Shown here in pieces: positions 26,555-35,757 of a stretch of 64,000 bases of DNA (position 1 is the first letter of the stretch; every line of letters starts with the position of its first letter). A program made the position numbers and the translations under genes. The notes below the pieces were generated by a model. It saw only the letters and a list, made by a program, of their open reading frames with translations. It was not told the DNA's origin and made no database searches. Source of the DNA: JAEZPW01 sp035629075. Its GTDB lineage: Bacteria > Acidobacteriota > Terriglobia > Terriglobales > Acidobacteriaceae. The stretch is taken from NCBI GenBank assembly GCA_035629075.1, contig DASPIK010000080.1, positions 1-64,000 of the forward strand, in the 5' to 3' direction.

Positions 26555-28879
26555 ATGATTAAGAACATGAAGCTGGGTATGAAGTTGACCGGCGCATTTG
26601 TGGCTGTTGCCCTAATTTTTATCTGCGTGGGAATCTTTGCGATTTATCAACTGCGTGCCACAAATCAGGATTATTCGAGTGAATGGGCATTGGCCGTCGA
26701 CGACCAGATAGCAGCAGCAGAGCTTCACGCATCCGTGCTCCAAGTGCGTATCGATGCTACTCGGCTATTTGCTTTGGATAGCCCCGGACGTCGCGCCACA
26801 TTGAGGCGAGAACTTGACAATTCAAGGGCTCGGTTGCAGACAGCCTTATCCCACTATGAACACAGTGTTCGCGATGAAACTGAACGACAGCTGTTCGCGA
26901 AATTCAGCAGCGCGGAGAAGACTTACGAATCCGAAATCGACAGTTTCGTTGCAAGCGTCCTGTCGAACAGGCGGGAGCAGGCAGTTAGTACTCTGACCGG
27001 CAGTGTGGCGAAAGCGGTCGCCGAACTAACCGAGATGAGCCAGCAGACGATCGAACACAACAAGAAAGTGGCACGCGAGAGGTCAGACCAGCTTAGCGTT
27101 GGTACAAGTCGGTCCGGAATGATCGTCGTGATCGTACTACTCGTGGGCGCTAGCATTGCGGTTCTGATCGGCGTGTTCATGACATCGATGATCACCCACC
27201 CCTTGAAGGCCATGGCGGAGGTTGCGGAAAAGATTGCAATCGGGGATGTGGAGCAGTCGATCGATCATCGCTCCGGGGATGAGATCGGGCAATTGGCTGA
27301 AGCGTTCCGGGGAATGACAGAGAACATCAAGCAGCGTTCTGGTGAGGCGCAGCGAATCGCAGATGGTGATACGACGCTGCAGGTCGTTCCGAGGTCGGAA
27401 CGGGACATCCTGGGCAAGAGCCTGATCGAGGTTGTGAAGAGCATCGAGACGCTGAGAGGAGAAGTCGCAAGGCTTACGGCGGCATCTCGCGAAGGGATGC
27501 TGAACGAGCGTGCACATAGTGAGCTGTGCAAGGGCGGCTATGCGGAGTTGTTGAAGGAAGTCAACCAGATGATGGACGCCATTCTCCTGCCGATCGGCGA
27601 AGCGAACCGCGTGCTCGGCCTTATACGCGGCGGCAATCTGCGGGAACGTATGGAGGTGGAGTGCAGGGGCGACCACCAGAAGATGAAAGACGCTGTGAAC
27701 GGCTTGCACAGATGGCTTACTGATCTGATTGACTACGTCAACAAAATCGCCCACGGCGACATGACCGCGAGTATCGCGAAGTCGAGCGAGAAAGACCAGG
27801 TGCACGAATGGCTGGTGTTGTTGAAGGAAAACATTGTGGGCTTGCGAACGGAGTTGGGCAGGCTCATCGACGCAGCGCGTAGTGGCGACTTAACCCAGCA
27901 CGGAGATTCCACGCAGTTCAAGGGGGCGTACGCAGAGCTTCTGAGCGGCGTTAACGAGATGCTAGACGTGTTCCGCAACGCCTTGCAGCAGATCGCAGGA
28001 ATGGCTACGCCTCTGGCCGCGTCTTCTGAAGAATTGAACCGTGTAAGCCAGCAGATGAGTTCGAGTGCCGATGAGACTTCAGCGCAGGCGAACGTGGTGT
28101 CGGCGGCTTCCGAGCAGGTCAGCAAGAATATACAGACTGTTGCCACAGGTGCTGATGAAATGAGCGCCAGCATCAAGGAAATCGCGAAGAGCACGGCTGA
28201 GGCAACTAAGGTTGCAATGTCAGCGGTCAAGACTGCCGAGGAGACCAACGCAACCATCTCCAAACTGGGCCAGTCGAGTGCCGAGATCGGACAGGTGATA
28301 AAGGTCATTACCTCAATCGCTCAACAGACTAACCTGCTGGCACTCAATGCCACGATTGAGGCCGCGCGTGCCGGGGAAGCGGGCAAGGGCTTTGCTGTGG
28401 TGGCCAATGAAGTGAAGGAACTCGCAAAAGAGACGGCGAAGGCAACGGAGGATATAAGCCAGAAGATAGAGGCGATACAGGGAGATACGAATGGTGCGGT
28501 ATCGGCGATAGCTCAGATCAGCAACGTTATCGCGCAGATCAATGATATCCAGAACACGATTGCCAGCGCCGTCGAAGAACAGAGCGCGACGACGAACGAG
28601 ATAAGCCGCAATCTCGCCGAGGCGGCAAAGGGTGGCGTGGAGATCACCCGGAACATCACAGGAGTCGCTGAAGCGGCGCGAAGCACAACTTCTGCGGCAG
28701 GCGATACGCAGAAGTCGGCGCAGTCTCTGGAAGGCCTGGCCGAGGAACTGCAAGCTCTGGTTGCACAGTTCAGGTTTGAGAAGCCTCAGAATTCGCAGCG
28801 GAACCCTGCCAGGCGTACGCCCGGCGTAAACGGTCATTCGCTTCTGGCGAACGAGTCGGCAGTTGCTGCGGTCCAGTAA
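26555..28879 (+). CDS. methyl-accepting chemotaxis protein with poly-HAMP array
   Basis: The 774-residue receptor has TM1 at about residues 11-33, a helical four-helix-bundle-like periplasmic region to about 185, TM2 at about 188-212, and then an unusually long linker (about 212-485). In it HAMP-like units repeat (PLKAMAEVAEKIAIGD, then later GGNLRERMEVE, IAHGDMTASI, AARSGDLTQHG). The signalling hairpin tip is canonical (QQTNLLALNATIEAARAGE, 591-609). There is no C-terminal CheR-binding pentapeptide. A CAGGAG ribosome-binding site supports ATG 26555. It is the only receptor in this window and is probably the main partner of the surrounding Che proteins. Confidence 0.93.
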   Translation: MIKNMKLGMKLTGAFVAVALIFICVGIFAIYQLRATNQDYSSEWALAVDDQIAAAELHASVLQVRIDATRLFALDSPGRRATLRRELDNSRARLQTALSHYEHSVRDETERQLFAKFSSAEKTYESEIDSFVASVLSNRREQAVSTLTGSVAKAVAELTEMSQQTIEHNKKVARERSDQLSVGTSRSGMIVVIVLLVGASIAVLIGVFMTSMITHPLKAMAEVAEKIAIGDVEQSIDHRSGDEIGQLAEAFRGMTENIKQRSGEAQRIADGDTTLQVVPRSERDILGKSLIEVVKSIETLRGEVARLTAASREGMLNERAHSELCKGGYAELLKEVNQMMDAILLPIGEANRVLGLIRGGNLRERMEVECRGDHQKMKDAVNGLHRWLTDLIDYVNKIAHGDMTASIAKSSEKDQVHEWLVLLKENIVGLRTELGRLIDAARSGDLTQHGDSTQFKGAYAELLSGVNEMLDVFRNALQQIAGMATPLAASSEELNRVSQQMSSSADETSAQANVVSAASEQVSKNIQTVATGADEMSASIKEIAKSTAEATKVAMSAVKTAEETNATISKLGQSSAEIGQVIKVITSIAQQTNLLALNATIEAARAGEAGKGFAVVANEVKELAKETAKATEDISQKIEAIQGDTNGAVSAIAQISNVIAQINDIQNTIASAVEEQSATTNEISRNLAEAAKGGVEITRNITGVAEAARSTTSAAGDTQKSAQSLEGLAEELQALVAQFRFEKPQNSQRNPARRTPGVNGHSLLANESAVAAVQ

Positions 28880-28894
28880 TCAGTGATCGTGAGA

Positions 28895-28920
28895 GACCGG
28901 CTGGTCAGGGCCAGCCGGTC
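28895..28920 (+). terminator. hairpin after the chemoreceptor gene
   Basis: A perfect 10-base-pair stem (28895-28904 with 28911-28920) with a 6-base loop begins 15 bases after the receptor stop codon. No T-run follows, so it may only reduce read-through to cheY or stabilise the upstream message. Confidence 0.5.
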
Positions 28921-29003
28921 CCTTCAAGGAAATATGAAGATTGCCGAATAAGTTGTAAGGAACTTGTCTCAATTCGTTTTCGCAAGAGGAAGAGGAGAAT
29001 GGA

Positions 29004-29375
29004 ATGCGCGCTCTGGTCGTGGATGATTCGTCGGCAATCAGAGGCGTTCTGCGAGTGATGTTGAAGCAGTTCGGATTTGATGTGATCGAAGCGGAGCACG
29101 GCAATCGCGCTGTTGAGGTTCTTGGAGATATCGGCCCGTTGGAACTGGCCCTGGTGGACTGGAACATGCCTGAGATGGGCGGCCTGGATCTTGTTCGCCA
29201 ACTGCGTTCCGATCACCGGTTCGACACCATGCAAATCATGATGGTCACGACCGAAACGGACATGAGTGGAATTGCGCGCGCGTTGGGGTGTGGGGCTAAC
29301 GAATACGTAATGAAGCCGTTCAATCAGCAGATCATTGAAGACAAGTTACGGCTGCTTGGCCTGCTTGGATCGTAG
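29004..29375 (+). CDS. cheY: CheY-type single-domain response regulator
   Basis: The 123-residue receiver has the acidic pair VVDDSS at residues 7-8, the phospho-acceptor Asp in ALVDWNMPEMGG near residue 52, the conserved Thr in VTTETD near residue 82, and the Lys in VMKPF near residue 104. No output domain is present, as in CheY, which carries the signal from CheA to FliM. A GAGGAG ribosome-binding site precedes the ATG. cheB starts 8 bases after the stop. Confidence 0.92.
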   Translation: MRALVVDDSSAIRGVLRVMLKQFGFDVIEAEHGNRAVEVLGDIGPLELALVDWNMPEMGGLDLVRQLRSDHRFDTMQIMMVTTETDMSGIARALGCGANEYVMKPFNQQIIEDKLRLLGLLGS

Positions 29376-29382
29376 GACTAAC

Positions 29383-30465
29383 GTGAACAAGCTGCGAGTT
29401 CTCATTGTGGATGACTCGGTCGTAATCCGCCGTGTGCTGCGCGAGGTCGTCTCGTCTGACCCTGAGTTGGAAGTGGCGGGCGTAGCTGCGAACGGCGCCA
29501 TCGCGTTGTCAATGATCGAGCAGGTCAATCCAGATCTGGTGACGTTGGACGTCGAAATGCCTGTCATGGACGGGCTGGAGGCATTGGCGGCGATCAGGGC
29601 TGTCCGGCCCTCGTTGCCAGTGATCATGTTCAGTACGCTGACGGTACGGGGAGCCGCAGAAACGATTGAAGCTCTGACTCGGGGCGCAACCGATTACGTC
29701 ACAAAGCCTAGCGAATGCGGGAACTTGCCTGCCGCTATTCAGCAGATCCGCTCTCAACTAATTCCCAAAATCAAAGCTCTCCGCTTTCGGCAAACGAGTG
29801 AAACCCAGAGTTGCGGGCTGGTGTCGCAGATCGCGCAGAGACGCACTGCCTCGCGCGTTGCCGTCGAGGCGGTTGTTATTGGCACATCGACCGGAGGTCC
29901 CAATGCGCTGGCTGCTGTGATACCGCATGTGCCAGCAAAGTTTCCTGTTCCAATTCTGATCGTGCAGCATATGCCTCCGCTGTTTACTCGGTTTCTTGCA
30001 GATCGACTTGCAGATTGCAGCAATATTCGAGTAGCCGAAGCATGTGGTGGCGAGGTGCTCGAACCGGGTTGTGCATGGATGGCCCCGGGCAATTACCACC
30101 TGACGGTAGTGCGTGAAACCGGGAGAGTACGACTAATGATCAAGCAGGATGCGCCGGAAAACTCGTGTCGGCCCTCAGTCGACGTGCTGTTTCGTTCGGC
30201 AGCAGAGATCTATGGTCCGGGGCTGTTGGCGCTGGTGATGACGGGCATGGGGCAGGACGGCCTGATCGGGTGCCAGCGCGTCAAGCAGAACGGGGGCCGA
30301 GTTCTGGTGCAGGACGAAGCAACCTCGGTGGTCTGGGGCATGCCGGGGTTTGTGGCTAAAGCTGGATTAGCGGACAAAATATTGCCTTTGCAGCAGATCG
30401 GTTCGGAGATTGTCAGAGTCACGAACTTGCATCGGGCGGTAGCTTCGATCGGGATGACATTCTAG
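29383..30465 (+). CDS. cheB: chemotaxis methylesterase/deamidase CheB
   Basis: The 360-residue protein joins a receiver domain (D10, D11 and phospho-acceptor D56 in VTLDVEMPVMDG) to a CheB methylesterase domain. The catalytic Ser is in VIGTSTGGP near residue 170, the His in IVQHMPP near residue 197, and the Asp in MTGMGQDGLIG near residue 290. It removes methyl groups from receptor glutamates to reset adaptation. GTG 29383 is preferred because its product begins MNKLRVLIVDD, the normal length. The longer frame runs back into cheY. Only 4 bases separate it from cheR. Confidence 0.95.
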   Translation: MNKLRVLIVDDSVVIRRVLREVVSSDPELEVAGVAANGAIALSMIEQVNPDLVTLDVEMPVMDGLEALAAIRAVRPSLPVIMFSTLTVRGAAETIEALTRGATDYVTKPSECGNLPAAIQQIRSQLIPKIKALRFRQTSETQSCGLVSQIAQRRTASRVAVEAVVIGTSTGGPNALAAVIPHVPAKFPVPILIVQHMPPLFTRFLADRLADCSNIRVAEACGGEVLEPGCAWMAPGNYHLTVVRETGRVRLMIKQDAPENSCRPSVDVLFRSAAEIYGPGLLALVMTGMGQDGLIGCQRVKQNGGRVLVQDEATSVVWGMPGFVAKAGLADKILPLQQIGSEIVRVTNLHRAVASIGMTF

Positions 30466-30469
30466 AGAT

Positions 30470-31294
30470 ATGAGCATCGCGACGCCGGAATTCGACTACC
30501 TCCGCAAGTTCATGCGAGAAGGTACTGCGATTCTGCTTGATGAAGATAAGCAGTACCTGGCGGAGTCGCGCCTGGCCCCTCTTATACATAATGAGGGTTT
30601 CTCGTCAGTGCAGGCGTTGCTTGAGCAGATGCGCACGACCAGGTGCAGCACGTTGCAACGCAAAGTGCTGGACGCGATGACGAATAACGAGACATGGTTC
30701 TTTCGTGACCTGGCTCCGTTCGAAGCTTTGCGGTCGACGATCTTGCCGGAGATCATATGCAGGCGCAGTAACGAGCGAAAGCTAGCGATCTGGAGTGCAG
30801 CCTGCTCAAGTGGCCAGGAGCCATACAGTCTGGCGATGCTCGTGTTGGAACATTTTCCAGAACTGTGTTCCTGGGATTTTGAACTTACAGCGACTGATAT
30901 TTCGCTGGCCATCCTTGAGCGCGCCCAACGTGGCCGATACACCCAACTCGAGGTCAACCGCGGCCTTCCCGCCCGTCTCTTGACAAAGTACTTCACACAG
31001 CAGGGAGCAGAGTGGCAAGTAGCTGATCGTGTCCGGCGTCTAGTCAGGTTCAGAAATGTCAACCTGGCCGAGCCATGGCCTGACCTTCGCAAGCCAGATA
31101 TCGTGCTGCTCCGTAATGTCCTCATTTACTTCGGGATAGATACGAAGAGGCAGATCCTGGATCGAGTCGCGCGCCATATGTGTCGCGATGGCTACCTTTT
31201 CCTAGGGTGCGCTGAAACTACGCTCAATCTCAGCGACAGTTTTGAGCGTACACCGATTGGCAGCAGTTTCTGCTATCGCCTGAAGAGCTACTGA
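30470..31294 (+). CDS. cheR: chemotaxis receptor methyltransferase CheR
   Basis: The 274-residue protein has an N-terminal CheR helical domain and the catalytic domain with MTNNETWFFRD near residue 66, IWSAACSSGQEPYSLAM near residue 106 (SAM binding), LTATDISLAIL near residue 141 and KPDIVLLRNVLIYF near residue 207. It methylates receptor glutamates using S-adenosylmethionine. It is the last gene of the che cluster. Confidence 0.95.
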   Translation: MSIATPEFDYLRKFMREGTAILLDEDKQYLAESRLAPLIHNEGFSSVQALLEQMRTTRCSTLQRKVLDAMTNNETWFFRDLAPFEALRSTILPEIICRRSNERKLAIWSAACSSGQEPYSLAMLVLEHFPELCSWDFELTATDISLAILERAQRGRYTQLEVNRGLPARLLTKYFTQQGAEWQVADRVRRLVRFRNVNLAEPWPDLRKPDIVLLRNVLIYFGIDTKRQILDRVARHMCRDGYLFLGCAETTLNLSDSFERTPIGSSFCYRLKSY

Positions 31295-31418
31295 ACGACC
31301 ACACTTTCGAATGCTGCATGGCAGCCATTCGTGTCTGATACGTTTTCAGAACAAAACGACGACTCGCGATCGCGTCCTCTCCAGCTATGGCAAGGTTGGG
31401 GAAGTTGGAGGAATATCC

Positions 31419-33107
31419 TTGGCGAGCCAAATGCTTTCCGCATTCGATGGAGCCGCGGAAAACGTCAGCCCAGTTGAATACGACGGTGAAATCGGTCAGC
31501 ACGCGAGCATGGTACAGGCGTTGATTGAAGCGATTGCCGCAAGGAAAAAAGCCACCCAGGAATTGAGGCAGAGCGAGCAACAGCTTCGGGCGATTTACGA
31601 CAGGGTTTCCGACGCCATTCTGCTCTTCGACGACCATTCTAAGTATTTGGACGCCAATAGAGCTGCGTGCGAACTGCTTGGCTGTGCTAAAGCTGAAATT
31701 CTCGGGCGCACTTCTGGACCCTTCGTTATTCCCGAATGCGATATTCACGATGACGTTGGCAAAGCTCCGTATACCGCCGAGATCACGGGAGAGACGTCGA
31801 TTCATCGCCCGAACGGCGAACTCAGGTACATAGAATATGTGGCAAGCAAGAATGTTTTGCCTGGTCGGCACATGGTTGTTGTGCGCGATATAACAGAGCG
31901 CAAAAAGCTTGAGTTGCAGGTACAAAAGTCCCAAAGAATGGAGGCCGTCGGTCGGTTAGCCGCAGGAATCGCGCATGATTTCAACAATATGTTGACGGTC
32001 ATACGGGGCTACGCAGAGCTGATGGCCGTAAAGGTCGGGAACGATCATCCTCTTCGGCGGTATGTCACGGGTATAACGAACGCGGCAGATCGGGCAGCCG
32101 GCATCACCCATCAACTCCTGGCCTTCACCAGGCAGCAAGTGCTCCAGCCTTGCGTTCTGGACGTCAACCGCGTGGTCCAAGAGATCAGTGGTATTCTGCA
32201 GCGCCTGATTGGCGAAGATGTCGAGCTGGACATCAGGCTTGCTCCGGACACCGGCTTGATCAAGGCCGATCCCGCACAGTTGACGCAGATCCTGATGAAT
32301 CTGGCGGTTAACGCGCGGGACGCGATGCCTGGCGGAGGCAAACTCGTGATGGAGACCCAGAATACGGAACTCGACGATACTTACTGCAGTTTCCATCTAG
32401 CGACTACACCCGGATCCTACGTGACGATTTCAGTAACGGACACCGGGTGTGGGATGAGCCCGGAAGTCAGGTCGCATATCTTTGAACCGTTCTTCACGAC
32501 GAAAGAGCAAGGAAAAGGCACGGGGCTCGGGTTGGCCACGGTTTACGGAATCGTAAAGCAGAGCGGCGGGGACATCTGGGTTTATTCGGAAGTAGGTGAG
32601 GGCACGACGTTCAAGATCTATCTTCCGCGAGTCGACAAGCAGCACGAACAGAAGCGCCACTCTGAGGTGAACCACGGGAACGGAGAAACGGTTGTCGTCA
32701 TAGAAGACGATCAGAGCGCACGCGAACTGATTTCCGAGTACCTGCGCCAAAGGGGATATCGCGTGCTCCCGGCTTGCGACGGCGGGGAAGCGCTGACGAT
32801 TTGTGAGCAACACAGGGACGAAATCGCTGTCGTTTTGACGGATGTGGTAATGAGGGGCACTACAGGACAGGATCTGAGCGGCTATATCGCGCTTCGCCAT
32901 CCAGCGACCAAGCTCATTTATATGTCCGGCTTTCCGTTGCAAGAACTGGTGGCAAGAGGATGTGTCGCTGCTGGAGAGTCGTTCCTGCAAAAGCCATTTC
33001 GCCTTGTTGATCTGGCAGAAAAGTTAGCTGAGACGCTGTCAAGTTCGGGAAACCCTCATCGCACGAAGATGGTCTTGGCGACCGACGACGTTCCGCATGG
33101 AGCCTGA
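31419..33107 (+). CDS. PAS-containing hybrid histidine kinase with C-terminal receiver
   Basis: Counting from the open frame's first codon at 31311, the protein holds a coiled region, a PAS domain (about 90-190, ILLFDDHSKYLDANRAAC), a HisKA dimerisation domain (RLAAGIAHDFNNMLTVIRG near 215), HATPase motifs (NLAVNARDAMPGGG near 330, VTDTGCGM near 377, GTGLGLATVYGI near 403) and a receiver (VVIEDDQSA, acceptor Asp in VLTDVVM). No membrane segment is seen, so it is cytoplasmic. TTG 31419 is chosen because GGAGG sits 8 bases upstream; ATG 31311 and ATG 31431 are alternatives. Its 3' end overlaps a convergent gene by 194 bases. Confidence 0.85.
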   Translation: MASQMLSAFDGAAENVSPVEYDGEIGQHASMVQALIEAIAARKKATQELRQSEQQLRAIYDRVSDAILLFDDHSKYLDANRAACELLGCAKAEILGRTSGPFVIPECDIHDDVGKAPYTAEITGETSIHRPNGELRYIEYVASKNVLPGRHMVVVRDITERKKLELQVQKSQRMEAVGRLAAGIAHDFNNMLTVIRGYAELMAVKVGNDHPLRRYVTGITNAADRAAGITHQLLAFTRQQVLQPCVLDVNRVVQEISGILQRLIGEDVELDIRLAPDTGLIKADPAQLTQILMNLAVNARDAMPGGGKLVMETQNTELDDTYCSFHLATTPGSYVTISVTDTGCGMSPEVRSHIFEPFFTTKEQGKGTGLGLATVYGIVKQSGGDIWVYSEVGEGTTFKIYLPRVDKQHEQKRHSEVNHGNGETVVVIEDDQSARELISEYLRQRGYRVLPACDGGEALTICEQHRDEIAVVLTDVVMRGTTGQDLSGYIALRHPATKLIYMSGFPLQELVARGCVAAGESFLQKPFRLVDLAEKLAETLSSSGNPHRTKMVLATDDVPHGA

Positions 33108-34170
33108 GTGCAACCCAAACGCGTTCGGGTACTCGGCAGAAAGCGTCGACCAGTCGAGGGTCGAACTGTGTACCACTGCAACGCACAATTTCCTGATACG
33201 CGGCTGAGTAAGGTGACGCTCTTCGATAGCAGCGGTCGGAGGTGATGGCGTCCAGCGTGTCGGCTATGGTGAAGACTCTGGATCCGAGAGGGATCTGATC
33301 GCCAGTGAGTCCGCACGGATATCCTGTGCCGTCGTATCGTTCGTGATGATGGCGAACGATGTCGGTTGCGGGTCTGAGATGATGAATTCTTTCCAGAATG
33401 TCGGCGCCGGCCTGCGCATGCCGCTTCATCTGCTCGAATTCTTCGCTGGTGAGTTTGCCGGGCTTGAGGAGAATGCGATCAGGAACGGCGATCTTGCCTA
33501 TGTCATGCAGCAGGGCAGCGGTTTCGAGCTGCGGGATAAAGGCCGGTGTATAGCCACTCACCTTAGCCAGATGCGAAGCATATGCCTGTACGCGGAACGA
33601 ATGCGCATAGGTCTCGTGCTCCCTTGCATCAAGCGTTGCGATTAGAACCTCAAGGCAACTCCTGTAACTCTCCTCCATACCGTACAGCGCGGTTTCCAGT
33701 TCGCGCGTTCGCGTCTCCATCGCCAGATCTAGAGCTTCGCTTCGGCGGCGTGCCTGTCGTTGGTTGCTCAACTCAGCGTAGGTTCTAGCGACAGTGTTGG
33801 TGAGCTGTTGAATGGTGAACGGTTTGGGTAGGAAATCGGCGGCGCGGAAGCGGACACAATCGATGAGATCGCAGATTTGCGGACGGCCGGTCATCAAGAT
33901 AATCGCGAGATCCCATCGCGACTGTTGTGCCAGTTTGAGCAACTCCAAGCCGGGTACTCCTGGCATGCAAATGTCGCTTATGACGATGTCAAAATCCCGG
34001 CTTTCGATAGCGGTCAAAGCCTCCGGTGCCGTCGAGACTGACATTGCCTGCGCGGCAGATGCGCTCAGGGCCTCGATGACGAACGCACGCATGTCTGGTT
34101 CGTCGTCGACGACCAAAACCTTGGGGAGGTGCTGAATAATCATGCGGAACACCGGTGCCTCGTGGCCCAT
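32914..34170 (-). CDS. response regulator with HD-GYP domain (c-di-GMP phosphodiesterase, RpfG-like)
   Basis: A receiver domain (LVVDDEPDMR, acceptor Asp in VISDICMPGV, LPKPF) is joined by a coiled coil to an HD-GYP domain. All key motifs are intact: HDIGKIAVPDRILLKPG, KRHAQAG, RHHHERYDGTGYPCGL and IADTLDAITSDRCYR. Such proteins hydrolyse c-di-GMP. The last ~61 residues after the domain (HAERRRSPRP onward) are arginine/serine-rich, look unrelated to the family, and lie antisense to the end of the hybrid kinase. The start is uncertain: ATG 34170 or ATG 34143; TTG 34197 is also open. Confidence 0.87.
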   Translation of the reverse strand: MGHEAPVFRMIIQHLPKVLVVDDEPDMRAFVIEALSASAAQAMSVSTAPEALTAIESRDFDIVISDICMPGVPGLELLKLAQQSRWDLAIILMTGRPQICDLIDCVRFRAADFLPKPFTIQQLTNTVARTYAELSNQRQARRRSEALDLAMETRTRELETALYGMEESYRSCLEVLIATLDAREHETYAHSFRVQAYASHLAKVSGYTPAFIPQLETAALLHDIGKIAVPDRILLKPGKLTSEEFEQMKRHAQAGADILERIHHLRPATDIVRHHHERYDGTGYPCGLTGDQIPLGSRVFTIADTLDAITSDRCYRRASPYSAAYQEIVRCSGTQFDPRLVDAFCRVPERVWVALRLHAERRRSPRPSSCDEGFPNLTASQLTFLPDQQGEMAFAGTTLQQRHILLPPVLATESRTYK

Positions 34171-34313
34171 GTGGATCTCATCGGCAGCACGGACCAATAC
34201 TTCAGGGCGATGATTGCGTTGTTACGTTTTCGGAACACCGAAGGGGTTGATGGAGGTGTGAGCCTGGAACTCCGGTAACCTGACGGCATCCTGAACGTTG
34301 ACAGGTCTTTTGC

Positions 34314-34994
34314 ATGCGGATTCTTGTTGTGGAAGACGATTCCCCGTTGGCCAACTTCGTCCGGAAGGGACTCGAGGCCGAACATTATGCCGTGGACGTC
34401 GCTGCGGATGGGGAGCAAGCACGCGTTTTGGTCAGCGAGTGTGTTTACGACCTGCTGATCCTTGACCTCAATCTTCCCAAAATGGACGGCGTGTCGGTGC
34501 TTCGTCAGGTTCGGCCCGAAAGACCGGACCTCCCAGTGCTGGTGCTCACCGCTCGCAGCCGCGTCGAGGACCGCGTGCTCTGCCTTGACAGCGGCGCTGA
34601 CGACTGCCTGATAAAGCCATTTTCGTTTTCAGAACTTTCAGCGCGTGTTCGGGCACTACTTAGGCGCGGACGGTCCGTGAGTGATTCGGTGTTGAAGGTG
34701 GCGGACCTGCAGCTCGATAGGATCGAGCGCCGAGTCGAGCGAGCCGGTCGACGAATAGATCTGACGAGCAAGGAATTCGCATTGCTTGAATATCTCATGC
34801 GAAATGTTGGTCGCCGGATCACGCGCACCATGATCGTAGAGCACGTCTGGAACCTGTCCTTCGATACCGCGACGAATATCGTGGACGTGTACATCAATTA
34901 TCTACGGAAGAAGATTGATGAGGGCTTCACGCCAAAACTCATACATACGGTGCGTGGAGTTGGGTACGAGATGTCGCAAGGAGTAGCACGGTAA
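34314..34994 (+). CDS. OmpR-family DNA-binding response regulator
   Basis: The 226-residue protein has a receiver domain (VVEDDSPL, acceptor Asp in LLILDLNLPKMDG near residue 51, VLTARS, LIKPF) and a winged-helix DNA-binding domain (LTSKEFALLEYLMRN near 145, TNIVDVYINYLRKKID near 190, HTVRGVGYEM). It is expected to be phosphorylated by a partner kinase and to regulate transcription. Its last base is shared with the next gene's start (34994), so both are translated together. It is divergent from the HD-GYP gene. Confidence 0.93.
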   Translation: MRILVVEDDSPLANFVRKGLEAEHYAVDVAADGEQARVLVSECVYDLLILDLNLPKMDGVSVLRQVRPERPDLPVLVLTARSRVEDRVLCLDSGADDCLIKPFSFSELSARVRALLRRGRSVSDSVLKVADLQLDRIERRVERAGRRIDLTSKEFALLEYLMRNVGRRITRTMIVEHVWNLSFDTATNIVDVYINYLRKKIDEGFTPKLIHTVRGVGYEMSQGVAR

Positions 34995-35659
34995 TGGCGC
35001 CGACGGCCGTTGATGTACGCGAACCGGATTGGCATTGGCGGCAGAAGTTTGTATCGGATGTGTTCCATACGATAAGTCAGCCGCTTACGGCGCTGCAGTG
35101 CTCGCTTGAATTCGCGTTGAAGAGGAGAAGTGTCGACGAGCAGCAGAGCGCCATTCGCGACGCGCTCGCCATGACCGCAAGAGCGATCGACTCGGTCAAG
35201 TTCATACGTCTGCTCGCAGAAGCCGAGGATCCAGGTGAGGTTGGCGCTGTCCGGCTTCACGGAATCGTTAACGAACTCGTAGAAGAGATGCAGCCTGTAG
35301 CCGAATCTCGGGGTTCGAAGATCGTGTGCCGCGTGGGTACAGACATTGCGGTGAGGGCGGATGAGGCAAGACTTCGCCAAGCGCTGTTCCTGTTGACCGA
35401 CCGCGCTCTGCAGAGAGGAGGTGATCTGCACATCGGATGCCGAAAGATCGAATCCTCTGTGGTGATCGCTATCGGTGCCCGTTATTTCGAGAGTGACGCG
35501 GCGACAGAATCAATCGATTCGTGCGGGGATGGCGAACGGGCTGTTGTCCTCGCGCGAACTATGATTCGGGCTCTTGGCGGAGAGGTCAGCGACTGGCGGT
35601 CGGCCGAGCATCACTGTTTTGTTGTTCGTCTCCCCAGCGATTCTGGCCCGTGCGCTTGA
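34994..35659 (+). CDS. degenerate histidine-kinase-like protein (221 aa)
   Basis: An H-box-like segment, VFHTISQPLTALQCSLEFAL (residues 24-43), is present and the histidine is retained, giving a HisKA-like helical hairpin. The C-terminal half aligns in layout with an ATPase domain, but the N-box reads LRQALFLLTDRALQRG and no G1 (DxGxG) or G2 motif is visible. Autophosphorylation therefore seems unlikely. No sensor or membrane segment is present. Because it is coupled to the OmpR-type regulator, it may be a phosphotransfer or scaffold partner that uses phosphate from another kinase. The final C terminus is short and ends GPCA. Confidence 0.6.
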   Translation: MAPTAVDVREPDWHWRQKFVSDVFHTISQPLTALQCSLEFALKRRSVDEQQSAIRDALAMTARAIDSVKFIRLLAEAEDPGEVGAVRLHGIVNELVEEMQPVAESRGSKIVCRVGTDIAVRADEARLRQALFLLTDRALQRGGDLHIGCRKIESSVVIAIGARYFESDAATESIDSCGDGERAVVLARTMIRALGGEVSDWRSAEHHCFVVRLPSDSGPCA

Positions 35660-35757
35660 ATGTTGGTCTACTGGTTGTAGAGGAGTTTTAGCTGGATAGA
35701 GTTTTCTAATCTGTTGCTAATCGATTCTTAAAGTTTACGGAATAAAAAGACATTCTC

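Noticed and set aside
35664..35679. Possible sigma54 promoter before the FlgR-like gene (TGGTCT...TTGTA)
   Set aside because: The essential GC of the -12 element is GT and the -24 half is poor; the neighbouring TAAAGTTT at 35729 resembles a sigma28 -35 element but has no -10 partner.
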